From Mixophyes australis (Eukaryota; Chordata; Amphibia; Anura; Limnodynastidae), in assembly GCA_036250195.1 (NCBI GenBank), contig JAVHZZ010000008.1, positions 12,967,434 to 13,031,433 on the forward strand: a stretch of DNA of 64,000 bases, in the 5' to 3' direction. This document shows positions 1 to 9,620 of this stretch, piece by piece; the stretch's first letter is position 1, and the number at the start of each line of letters is the position of its first letter. A program made the translations under genes and the position numbers. The notes under the pieces were generated by a model, which did no database searches, had not been told where the DNA came from, and saw nothing but the letters and a program-made list of their open reading frames with translations.

Positions 1-862
1 GTTAGGCGCCACAAGGTTTCCACATAGTACAAACAGTAGACTATACAGGGTATAACAGTACAGAACAATAAACAAAAGTACCAATACTTCAGAAACTTCA
101 GGCAGGCAGATGCAATAGACACGGAGCAGAAGAACGGGTAAGGAGACAGGAGGGAAGAGGGCCCTGCTCAAGTGAGCTTACATCCTAAGGGAGGGTTAAA
201 CAGACCAGGCACAAGAGGAGCCAGTTGAGAGAATGGGAGAGAGGGGAGAATGAGTGGAGGAGATGGGGGTTAAGTGGATGGTTGGTAGGCTTTGAGAAAG
301 AGGTGAGTTTTGAGTGCACGTTTGAAGGAGCATAGAGTAGGAGAGAGGCGGATGGAGCGAGGGAGGTCATTCCAGTGAAGGGGGGCTGCACGGGAAAAGT
401 CCTTGATTCTGGAATGGGAAGAGGTGATCAGAGTGGAGGAGAGGCGGCGGTCATTGGCCGAGCGCAGGGAGTGGGTGGGAGTGTGAATGGAGAGGAGGTT
501 AGAGATATAAGGGGCAGTAGCGTGGGAGAGAGCCTTGTAAGTGGTGGTGAGGAGTTTGAAAATAATTATGTAGGGGAAGGGGAGCCAGTGTAGGGCAAGG
601 CAGAGAGGGGAGGCAGAGGAGGAGCGGCGTGAGAGGTAGATGAGTCTTGCGGCCGCATTGAGTATAGACCGGAGGGGGGAGAGACGGGAGTGGGGGAGGC
701 CGGTGAGGAGGAGGTTGCAGTAATCTAGGTGGGAGATGATGAGTGCGTGTATGATGGTTTTGGTGGCCTCCTGAGAGAGAAAGGGACGGATGCAGGCGAT
801 GTTGCGTAGTTGGAAGCGACAGGCTTTGGCAAGAGAATAATTGTGGGGGGCAAAAGCCACAA
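1..862 (-). mobile_element. L2-like LINE, 5'-truncated 3' end
   Basis: The minus strand encodes the C-terminal end of an L2-type ORF2, followed by about 270 bases of pyrimidine-rich 3' UTR. The UTR closely matches the plus-strand copy at 27136-27594, including a 3' end reading CTTGTGGCGCCTAAC. The window starts inside or just at the tail, so any microsatellite tail is cut off. Similarity to L2 stops near 862, as expected for 5' truncation during target-primed reverse transcription. Confidence 0.85.
270..860 (-). CDS. C-terminal fragment of L2-like LINE ORF2 (reverse transcriptase protein)
   Basis: This open stretch of 196 residues is the end of a LINE ORF2 polyprotein, downstream of the catalytic reverse transcriptase motifs. 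Recognisable landmarks of the L2 clade C-terminus, in order, are an 'LDYCN-LL-GLP' block near residue 46, 'NAAARLI' near 68, 'LHWLPFPYIIIFKLL..TYKAL' near 90-110, 'RSIRLSPTLCSFKRALKTHLF' near the end, and a stop at the expected place. The start codon is only the first Met after the truncation point and is not a genuine initiator. No endonuclease or YxDD motif is present, so it cannot be functional alone. It is uninterrupted by stops, so this copy is probably not very old. Family assignment comes from remembered protein motifs. Confidence 0.8.
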   Translation of the reverse strand: MAFAPHNYSLAKACRFQLRNIACIRPFLSQEATKTIIHALIISHLDYCNLLLTGLPHSRLSPLRSILNAAARLIYLSRRSSSASPLCLALHWLPFPYIIIFKLLTTTYKALSHATAPYISNLLSIHTPTHSLRSANDRRLSSTLITSSHSRIKDFSRAAPLHWNDLPRSIRLSPTLCSFKRALKTHLFLKAYQPST

Positions 863-1913
863 CAGGAGAAAATTTCTGTTGTGTATCTCAGAGTGTCCTC
901 TCCTGGTCAGAAAATTGAGCATCCCCAAATACCTGTGTGGCAAAACCATCTGTTACTTCTCCTGTACCCTTCACACAACTGCTGAAAAATGGCTCGAATA
1001 TTATGCAGAACTTATTGAGCAGTGTTTTCCTGCCAGTAGAAAAACAGTCTAAAAAATTAAAGAGCTTGTTTCGCTAGATGCTTGGCCAATCTCTACCTTA
1101 AAAGATGTCTGTTAAAATATTCTTTTGATTAAAATAAAATATTTAAACTAGTGGAAGAGAACTGCATAGAACTAAGGCACCCACCCCCCTGTGATGTATG
1201 CCTGGTCTTTGGAATATGATGACTAATAGCATTTTAAAAACTCAACCTAATTTTTGCCATTTGTGCACTTACTAGGCAGTGATTTATTTGACACCAATGA
1301 ACGAGACTGGAGAAGCATATCTTATCAGTAAAATATATACTGCACATTTATTAATGCAAACAACAGGCAAGGGCGCTGCATAACGCACGTAGCCATAAAC
1401 AAATATTATGCAAATTGCACTGTAGGACTATTCAAAGCACAAGGGCATTGATTGAATACCTTGCAGCTCCCGCGTAACGAGCGCTAGAGACGTTTAGAAA
1501 GTCTTCTGCCTGAAAGATTTTTATACAAGTAGTTAATATTCCACAATCATGCCTGTTATACAAAACGTTACATAAGGATTTCTCTAGAGGTATATGTGTT
1601 AAGAGCAAATAATTGTTTTCACTATATTTTCTATCATATCCTAAGACACGCCAGAAAGAACAACTTTCTTTTTGCCCTACTAGAATTACGATTGAATTTG
1701 TCTCCTTCTTATTTGCTTACAAATGCCACTAGCAAAGAAAGAAGGAAAGAGATTAGGCGTATTAAGAAAAGATAAATAATTCAGCAAAAATGCGTTGATG
1801 TAAAACATAGCAAAAATGAACATGTTTTGTAAGAAGATTTGTGTATATAGTTATAGGATCTTCAGTTAGAATCCTTGAGAAAAGATTTTTTTCTTCCATA
1901 ATTTGAAACAATG
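863..1913. other. no recognisable feature
   Basis: AT-rich unique-looking sequence after the LINE truncation point. I see no long open frame with family motifs, no inverted-repeat element and no RNA gene. Confidence 0.5.
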
Positions 1914-2110
1914 GGCCTGATTCATGTTCGCATGTAAATTGTTGCGTGCCGTGAAATAGTTTTGCGTATGCGCCAGAACGGGATTTACATTTCTGAACGC
2001 AGTTCCATGTAATTCATGTCTCAAGACTTACTGCTGCCTACCCTTTGAAGGGCGAAATGAGGGTGGGAAAGGGCATATTAATATAGGCAATATATAGTAA
2101 GGGTGTGTCA
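1914..2110 (-). repeat. fragment of an interspersed repeat ending in GGGCCTGATTCAT
   Basis: Starts with GGGCCTGATTCATG and, read on the minus strand, resembles the right-hand ends of the repeats at 24540-25232 and 37983-39274, both of which end in a CAGGCCC terminus. Similarity is patchy (for example a TTTGCGT-GCCAGAAC block and a GGGAAAGGG-GCATAT block), so this copy is old. Confidence 0.5.
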
Positions 2111-2295
2111 AGGGAGTGCCAACTCAAATGCGGCTGATTTTAGTCCTGTGTTTCTCGTAAGTACGTGTTTTTTAGATGTATCATTTGCACCAACTACAGG
2201 GCAGGTGTAAGTGCGACTGATAGTGATAACTACACGTATGTGTTCCATTAGATAGCAAAAAAAATGTATATGCAAGGAAGATTGACTATACAAGG

Positions 2296-3066
2296 CTATA
2301 CAGGCTCGGTTCCCCGAGAACCGAACACACCTGAACTTAGCAGATCCGAGTACCGAGCCGATCCAGCTCAGTACTTTCACGCGTCCTCGGAATTGAAAAC
2401 GAGGCAATATGTCATTGTTACGTCGTTGGATCTCCATTCTCGCGATTTTTGGGTTCTATAAGTAGCGCCTTCCATGGCGATCCAGTGGCATTTCACAGAG
2501 GAACACAGAAGGGGTAGCACAGTTCTTGGTAGTCTGTAGAGCAGTTGGGCAGCATCATTGGTAGAATAGAAAGAGGCGGGGGTAGCAGTGTTCTCCAAAG
2601 TCTACAGTGAAATTCAGGAGAGTTCCATTGCGCCTTTGCTAATTGTCATTTCTGATATAGAATTAATAGATCTGGCAGGCTTGGTGTAAATCTGCAGTCA
2701 CATTGTACTGTGTTATATAGGTCACACACAAAGAGGAGAGCTCCATTGCTCCATTGCTAATTGTCATTACTGAAATAAAAATACTAGGGCTGGCAGGCTT
2801 GGTCTTCTACATCTGAAGTCTTTGTTTGAAAGTGTATGAAAATAATATTGTGACCTGTGAGGTGGTCAAAATTGACTGCAAATGACTTGAAATTAGTGTT
2901 ATTGAGGTTAATAATAATGTAGGAACAAAAAAGGAGCAAAATTATGTGATTTTAACATATTTTAGCAATCTTTCTAAAAAATCCAAAACCAAAGTCAAAA
3001 CCGAAACACGAAGTTAATCCAGATCCAAAACTAAAACCAGAACACGGGGGTCAGTGAACATCTCTA
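2296..3066 (+). mobile_element. non-autonomous hAT element (short relative of the 19.2-kb element)
   Basis: Left end has the CTCGGTTCCCCGAGAACCG palindrome, a GAGTACCGAG block and an ACGTCGT block also found at the left end of the hAT element at 19205. The right end has CCAAAACC-type repeats and closes with GGGGGTCAGTGAACATCTCTA, matching its right end. There is no transposase. The middle carries two diverged copies, about 125 bases apart (near 2611 and 2736), of a block reading 'GCTAATTGTCATT..TGGCAGGCTTGG'. The left terminus is eroded and no clear target-site duplication remains, so the left coordinate is approximate. Confidence 0.75.
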
Positions 3067-3996
3067 ATAGAAATGAATTGTATGTACAGTATGCAAAAAG
3101 AACATCCTGATCTATGTATTTAATGTAGAAAAAAATGTTATTAATGATTACAGTAGCCTACGAGTTGGTATTTTTGTTTAGAATTTTTTTTATTTTTATT
3201 TTTTTTAATGTGTTTTGATGGGATTTTACATTGAACATATGCGTGTGCAAATTCTACAGTATGTTCTGTCTGTTGACGTATTACTAGAAGTACTGTTTAG
3301 ATCGAGCGTACTTATACCCAGATTCAAATGGAAACGTATCTTGAGAGTCACTTGAGTTTGAATACGGGCGCACGTACGCTCAAATTCCGAGCTGGCTTTA
3401 AAATTGCCTGCAGGTGGAATTTTTTAGATGATCAGACCCAATGTCTCTAAAATCACATGAAAAACACATTTAGGGGACCTGTCTTTCCCCCCACACTGGC
3501 CCTGGACTTCCCCCTTCTTTACCTTTATAGCAGCACTTTTAAGAGTAAAGCTAAATTTTAAAAAAAAATTAATTTAAACAAAAAAATGAAATGCTTCCAG
3601 TGAAGGCCTGTTCCTCCCCCTCCTCTTGGCGAGCCTGCTCAGGAGATGTCGGTAATCAGGAGGAGTCCTATAATTTTCAGTGTGATGTCTTTTTCAACTT
3701 CCAAGTGCATTTTCATAGGAAAGCCTATTTCTAAGTGCATTTTGAACAATGCAGTCGGACGCGCACACAGAGCTGCCTGGGATCCTGCCCGGCCGGGGAC
3801 TTGGAATACTTCCTGGTGACTGGTCTCTCCCCCGGCCACCAGCCCCTTTACATCTTCTAATCTGGTCCTCCCCTCTCGGCCACTCTTTGTTTCCTTACCC
3901 AGGCAGCCTGGCACAGGGGTTGCACCATGGATAAATCATATAATGCTTAACGGCTGATATCTTTACTTCCTTTAACCTCTTAACCATATTTAACTA
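3067..3996. other. no recognisable gene
   Basis: T-rich then C-rich sequence. Short open frames near 3640-3930 on both strands show no family motif and overlap each other antisense. I see nothing supportable here. Confidence 0.5.
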
Positions 3997-4396
3997 CAAG
4001 TTAACCCGTGCATGATACTCATGCATTCTAGTCAAATCAAGCTACTTAAGGTGTTAAAAAGGTTCTTGTCATGCATTTGGGCCTAGCCCAGGCCTCCTCA
4101 GGGGAAGAGCGTTACTTCCCGACGTAAGCGCCCTTTTTTAACGTGGTTTTGTCCACATGTCACCACCTCATCATTTTTCTCCATCACCTCATCCTTCACC
4201 TTCATCGCCACATCCTTCATCAAGCTACTTAAGGTGTTAAAAACTCCCCACTGTCACCCCCGGCAACCACCAACCACTCCCAACTGTCACTTCTCCTTCA
4301 AGAAATATATAGGTCAGTGTATAACTCTGCCCAGCAGGTGGCGCTGCAGCTTGGTTTTTTTTTCCAACACACGCCACTAGGCATTTATATAGTAGA
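3997..4396 (-). mobile_element. Helitron-like non-autonomous element, short copy
   Basis: Read on the minus strand, it begins TCTACTATATAAATGCC after an A and ends ACGGGTTAACTTG before a T, which is the A|T insertion preference of Helitrons. About 12 bases before the 3' end lies a short hairpin, GCATGA-GTA-TCATGC. The terminal CTTG departs from the usual CTRR. The second copy at 53138-53879 has the same two boundaries with unrelated flanks, which defines both ends. This copy has only about one and a half units of the CCACCAACCACTCCC minisatellite. Confidence 0.65.
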
Positions 4397-5630
4397 TTCC
4401 TGAATAAATAACAAAACACCTTTAGTGGCAGAATTAATGGAGTTTATTTTGAAGGTATGGTGGTGGAGAAAAAAGAGCAGTCAGATCGACATCCACCTGG
4501 CAAACCAGGGTGCCCCAGCATTAACCATGGGACACCCGCAGATGGGGACAACCAATACATTCCGGGCGTACATATCTACCTTAATGGGGCATTGGACCCG
4601 GGCACTACAGAACCCGCAACCCTTCTGGGCTAACGGAATGCAACCACCAACCGACCCGCACAGGTGGTACTTGGACCAAGACTATAGCCGACTCAATAGA
4701 AGAGAGGCGGGTTAAGGGTGCCCGCTACTGTAATGTGCGCCCTAACTACTGGCCGTTGACTGCACTGCATTATCCAGCAGCTTCAGCATCCTTGACAACC
4801 ACCAACAACACCATCGTACCGGAACCAACTCCATCCTTATAGAAACAGCCTGCATACCCCAGCAGGCCCTAATGTCATCCAACCAGGGAGGGCGGGTGGG
4901 CAACGTCCAGAATCCAAGAGACTGCTCAACTCTCCGCCCATCTAATTTATGTGCTATGCCTGGTCCTCCCATATGACATCATATGGGCGTACTCCGTTTA
5001 GTTGACTATTAACCCCAGAGTACTTAGTACAGTTTAATGATCCAGCCTTAGCTTTTAAATTCATTCGAGCTTAAATACAGCCCTCATTCCTCATTATTTC
5101 ACTTTAAATGTATTTTTGAACTCTCACCCACCACCCAGGGGTTTGGTTATAGCGGTTGTGGTTTCAGCACATGACTCTGGATTCTTGTTTTTGTGGGGCT
5201 GATACTGCTAGATGACCAGTCAGTCTGTGCAAGGTTCTAATGAGTTCACTGCCAGGAAGGAATCAGTGACCAGCAGAGTCCCATCTGTCGTCCAGTGGAT
5301 CAGGAACCAGTAAACAGCAAATGTATTTTACCCCATAATTAAATATGTTCATAGAATTTCTATATATGAGCTATGTCTGACAAAAATTGTTGAGCCATTA
5401 GAACATTGGCCAGCTTGGCACCTCTGCAATTCCCCCACCTTAGTCTAGTGGCTATGCAGCCTCTCCACAAAACATTCCGTTTACTTTTTGCCTGCAAGTG
5501 ATCTCTCTCTTACACGCTATATCGGATGGGATGGTGTCAAAACAGTGCAAAGCTCATGTTCTTTACGCCATCAGGCACCTCATTGCTCTTTTTTGTCTAA
5601 AATAAACTTAATCCAATTGAATACACAATC
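4397..5630. other. no recognisable gene; one unexplained open frame
   Basis: A 96-residue frame at 4425-4715 (plus) has an ATG start but no motif I recognise and no supporting splice or promoter context. The rest, to 5625, is AT-rich with nothing I can identify. Confidence 0.4.
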
Positions 5631-5939
5631 CAGTGGCGCACGCAGGGGCGGTTTCTGAGTCTCTAGAACCCCCCCCCCCTGCGCTAACTAAGTGGTCACT
5701 ATAGCTGCACTGTCCTATACAGCAGCCGCGGCGCTGTCAAAGAAGCATCCGCGGCTGTATTGTATACAGCACCGCCGCAGACGCTTCTTAGACAGCGCCG
5801 CGGCTGCTGTATAGGACAGCGCTGGCGAAACGGAGCTGCTGCGCATGCGCAGCAGCTCTCTCTCGGTTTTTTTTTTGTTTGTCTTTTTGGGTCGGCGGGG
5901 GGAACCCCCCCCCCCCCGACAATCCTCAGTGCGCCGCTG
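5631..5939. mobile_element. palindromic MITE, hAT-like, 5-bp TSD
   Basis: Termini are CAGTGGCGCACGCAGG and CAGTGCGCCGCTG, imperfect inverted repeats of each other. The adjacent flanks are CAATC at 5626-5630 and CAATC at 5940-5944, a 5-bp target-site duplication. Inside, 5711-5820 is a near-perfect hairpin and 5840-5851 reads TGCGCATGCGCA. A shorter relative with its own 5-bp duplication lies at 42054-42253. Superfamily is inferred from the CAGTGGCG terminus and 5-bp duplication. Confidence 0.75.
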
Positions 5940-7393
5940 CAATCATACATAACAACACATACTCGTCATCTTCATACAGTCATTTCAAAGTATTTGTGCT
6001 ACTTTCTACTGAAAATAATTTTCTGAAATCTTGTCGCTTGTGTGTAGCTCAGTAGGAGGGTCAATTAAAACCCCGGGTAAGCTACTGAGAAGGGGGAATT
6101 AACTATTCAATACTTGTTGGTTTTCTAGACATTTTTTTTTTTTTCAATCTCTCTACACACGCAGCAAATGAAAACATTCTCCACTGTTAGTCTTCATCTC
6201 TGTTCTGCACTATTGCACTAAACTGACATCCTGAATTGCTAATGCCTACCTGGTATGATAAAATATGTTGATTTTTATAAATCAAAAATCGTGTCCTTTA
6301 TAATTGACTCGTGAAGCTGGCCTTATAGACTTGCAATTTCATATGGGTGGTTTATTTCAAATTAAAATTAATAAACATCAGCTGCTCATAGTGGGTGAGA
6401 ACCCGGAGCCTGGAGCTTGCAGAAAAATGTTTTGTAATCTGCCGAAAGAGGTTGAGCACGGTGCCAGTCTCTCTCAAAGTCTATAAACTGTCGTCGTTGG
6501 CAGGTGGAACCTACACATTTTTCTTTATCCCTCTTGGTTTACCTGACAACTTTGAAATCTATATGATATGTTGGATACACCATGCATGCTGATGGGGAGA
6601 CTGGTAAAATGAAAACTACTTTGAGGTGGGAGGTGCAGTCGGCTCAACAGTGCAGACATAGATTCTGTTTCCATGGCAACCCTTTTCAGTCTCTCGATAT
6701 GTTGAGAGTGGCTTATATAATTTAAGCAGAATTACTGTTATTGATCAAACGCTGATGTACAAATGAATATGTTTTAAAGCAGTACAAATCATTTTTTTGC
6801 TTTACGTTTTAAGCTTAACACCTTGGCGCACTGGGGTATAAGGATCACAAAAACTGCTTCCCCCAAAGGGTTAAAAAAAAATAAAAAAAGATATGTAATA
6901 AAAAAAAAGTTGCAACACAAATTAAAAAAAGAAACACACACATTCTATTTATACAATATGTCCTATGATGCATACTAGTGAGCATAACAGCTATCAATAT
7001 TTGTGAGGTTCCACTAACGGCGAGAAATAATGAGGCAGGGGGGGATTATGGTTCTATTTTTGGCTTTTTTAGCCCTGAAAAATGAAAGTATATTTATTTC
7101 AATGTGCTACTAAAGGAAAGTACAGTTTGCCCCTCACAAAAAAAAAGTAAAAGAAAAAACTTGAAAGTAAAAGTAAAAGAGGAGAAAAATCAATCTGGTT
7201 ATATGGAACAAAACACATGTACCAGTTAAGAGAGTTGTATTTTTTGAGCCTTTTGCAAGCATGATTTGCTGAGATGTTTTTATATGTATTAAAATCATAT
7301 TACTTTTGTATTTATGTTTACTAAAGTTACTTTGACTGTAACTCTTGCTATTGGGTGATAACTTGTGTCAGGTTATTGGCTTATTATTTAAAA
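5940..7393. other. no recognisable gene
   Basis: AT-rich DNA with A-runs at 6870-6930 and 7130-7190. Short open frames near 6304-6592 lack any family signature. Nothing supportable was seen. Confidence 0.5.
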
Positions 7394-9620
7394 TAGAGAT
7401 GTTCACTGACCCCGTGTTATGGTTTTGGTTTTGGATCTGGATTAACTTCGTGTTTTGTTTTTGGTTTGCCAAAACCGCCCTTGCGTGTTTTGGTTTTGAA
7501 TCTGTATTTTTTAGAACAATAAGCTAAAATATGCTAAAATCACATATTTTTGCTCTTTTTTTGTTTCTACATTATTATTAACCTCAATAACACTAATTTC
7601 CAGTCAATTTTGACCACCTCAAAGGCCACAATATTATTTTCATACACTTTCAAACAAAGACTGCAGCGAGCTGGCTTAATGCTAAGCGAAAGAGCAATGA
7701 CACAAACACACGGCAGTTCCTAGCACATCTAGGAAACATTGCCACACAGCAGTGGCAGAAAAGAAAAGTGGTGCAAGATGGAATTGTCCTTGGGCCCTCC
7801 CACCTACCCTTATGTAAGATATTGAAAAGGACATGTACAGTTTAACAAAGCAAGCACTCCAGCGACAAGCAGTGCCACTTTCGTGGCTGAAGTGCTTGGT
7901 TTTTTAGGGCCCCCACAAAACAAGCTAACAATGGGCTTAAGGCACCTAAGTAAACAGTGCTGTTAATGAACTCTACTGTGGCAAGTCATGCAGCAGTGGA
8001 AGCAGTTCTTGTCAGTAATAAGAAGAAGGCCATTGTCATGCCTGGGCATAAGACCAAACAATTCACCTCTTATGTGTGGAATTATCTTTACACAAATCCT
8101 AACAACAATTGTCTAGCATTTGTAGCATTGTAAAGCCACAGTCAGTAGAGGGAGGGACCTTAACCATCTAGGAACCTCATCCATGTTACGCCATTTGAAG
8201 CAAGTTCATGGAAATCTTTTGTGAAAATCAGAAACTTATGCTAAAAAATAATAACAAGTCCAGCATCAGCTACCTCCCTTCTCTCAGCTAGATCCCAGCA
8301 CCTGCAATCTACACCCCCAACACATCATCAATATCCTCACAATTGATCGGAGTTAGTCCTGCATCAAAGTTGCTAAGGCGAGATGACTCCTCCCCTATCC
8401 AGGACTCCTCAGAAGAATCCTTGAGCGTTAGGCCCACTGCTGCTGCTCCTGCTGCTGGGGGGTGGATCTTCAACCCAGAAGCAGACCAAGAAGAAGACTA
8501 CTAGTAGTTTACAACATTTGACTGAAAGAGGAAGCAAGTATGAAAGCTGTCACTCAGTTGCACAGCGGATCACAGGCGCCATGGCGACTATACTAGTATT
8601 AGATCTGCGTCCTAATCCACCATTGTTGCAGCAGGAATAAGACAGTTAATTGAGGCCCTATGTCCTCGTTACCAAATTCCATCACAACACCATTTTACTA
8701 GACAAGCAATTCCTCATCTGTAACAGGAGGTTACAAAAAAGAAAATAATTGGGTTACAAAATGCCATTCTCCCCACACTTAACCACAGATATGGGGACAA
8801 GCGGAACAGGGAGAACTAAAGATTATATGACTGTTACAGCCCACTAGGGCTGTAACAGCTTCATCTAACAAACAACGCCAGATCTTTCAGAGGCTGGCTA
8901 CTCTGTGTATTACCTGCTTTACTAAGAGGCATACCGCTGACAACCTATTTGAAAAACTAAGGGATATCATTACAACATGGCTTATCCTGCTTGGACTCTT
9001 CTGAGGATATGTGATTTCTGATAACACCATCAATATTGTTAGAGCATTACAGCGCGGGGGAATTCCATCACATTCCCTGTTTTGCTTACACAATCAACTT
9101 GGTGGTACAAAACTTTTTAAGAAATGACAGTGACATGCTGGAGATGCTGTCTGTGGCCCGAAGTATTTAGGGTAATTTTTAGCATTCTGCAACAGCATGT
9201 ATGAGAATGCAGCAGCTGCAAGAAGAATAAAATTCAGGGGAATGTACATTAGTCCTGCGCAGTGGAGAATACTTTCCGTGTTGAGCAAGGTGCTGAAACC
9301 ACTCTAAGTAGTCACATGTGAAGAGAGTGCAGACACTGTTAGCTTGAGTCAAGTGATTCCCCTAATTAGAGTTTTTGAAAAGAAGCTAGAGCAATTGAAG
9401 GAGGAAATGAAGCAAAGCAATTCCTCTAACTATGTTGGACTTGTAGATTAAGTACTTTATTTGCTTCGCCAGGATACAAGAGTTATCAGAAATCAGATCA
9501 TTACATTTTGGCATCTGTGCTTGATCCTAGGTTTAAGAGCTATGTCTCCTCTTTCTTTTCAACTGACCCAGATCTCAAGAGATCCTCCTTCCAGCAACAA
9601 GCTGCTAAATATTGTCAAAG
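7394..9620 (+). mobile_element. decayed hAT transposon with BED-finger transposase remnant
   Basis: Begins TAGAGATGTTCACTGACC, a hAT terminus of the local family. From about 7985 the sequence tracks the transposase of the 19.2-kb element on the plus strand. It includes a BED-finger stretch (about 8080-8220) whose His-containing half (LRHL..VHG) is still readable in frame, a central block with the DMWTS-equivalent region near 8790 (now TDMGTS), the SDN-equivalent region near 9018, and LDPRFK at about 9520. Many stops and frameshifts break it. Similarity fades near 9620 before the hATC domain, so the 3' part and right terminus are missing. The left terminal module is the one found at the right end of the 19.2-kb element (see findings). 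Confidence 0.75.
7985..9616 (+). pseudogene. hAT (Ac-like, ZBED-type) transposase pseudogene
   Basis: This relic would have cut and pasted its own element by binding terminal repeats through an N-terminal BED zinc finger and cutting with an RNase H-like DDE domain. Readable parts, in order: 'VMPGHKTK..TSYVWNYLYTNPNNNC' near 8035-8115; finger His region 'LRHLKQVHGN' near 8190-8220; 'RGSKYESCHSVAQRI' near 8530-8575; 'LTTDMGTSGTGRTKDYMTVTAH' near 8775-8845; 'PGYVISDN' equivalent near 9000-9025; 'ASVLDPRFKSYVSSFFSTDPDLK' at 9508-9580. Frames change repeatedly. It is more diverged than the 20.4-23.3 kb gene and useful for comparison, because it retains the finger segment that the younger copy has lost. 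Confidence 0.75.

Noticed and set aside
4425..4715. 96-residue plus-strand open frame next to the Helitron-like copy
   Set aside because: No motif recognised, and the second Helitron-like copy is not followed by it, so it is not part of that element.
5699..6026. Overlapping frames on both strands at 5.7-6.0 kb
   Set aside because: They are translations of the GC-rich hairpin of a MITE.
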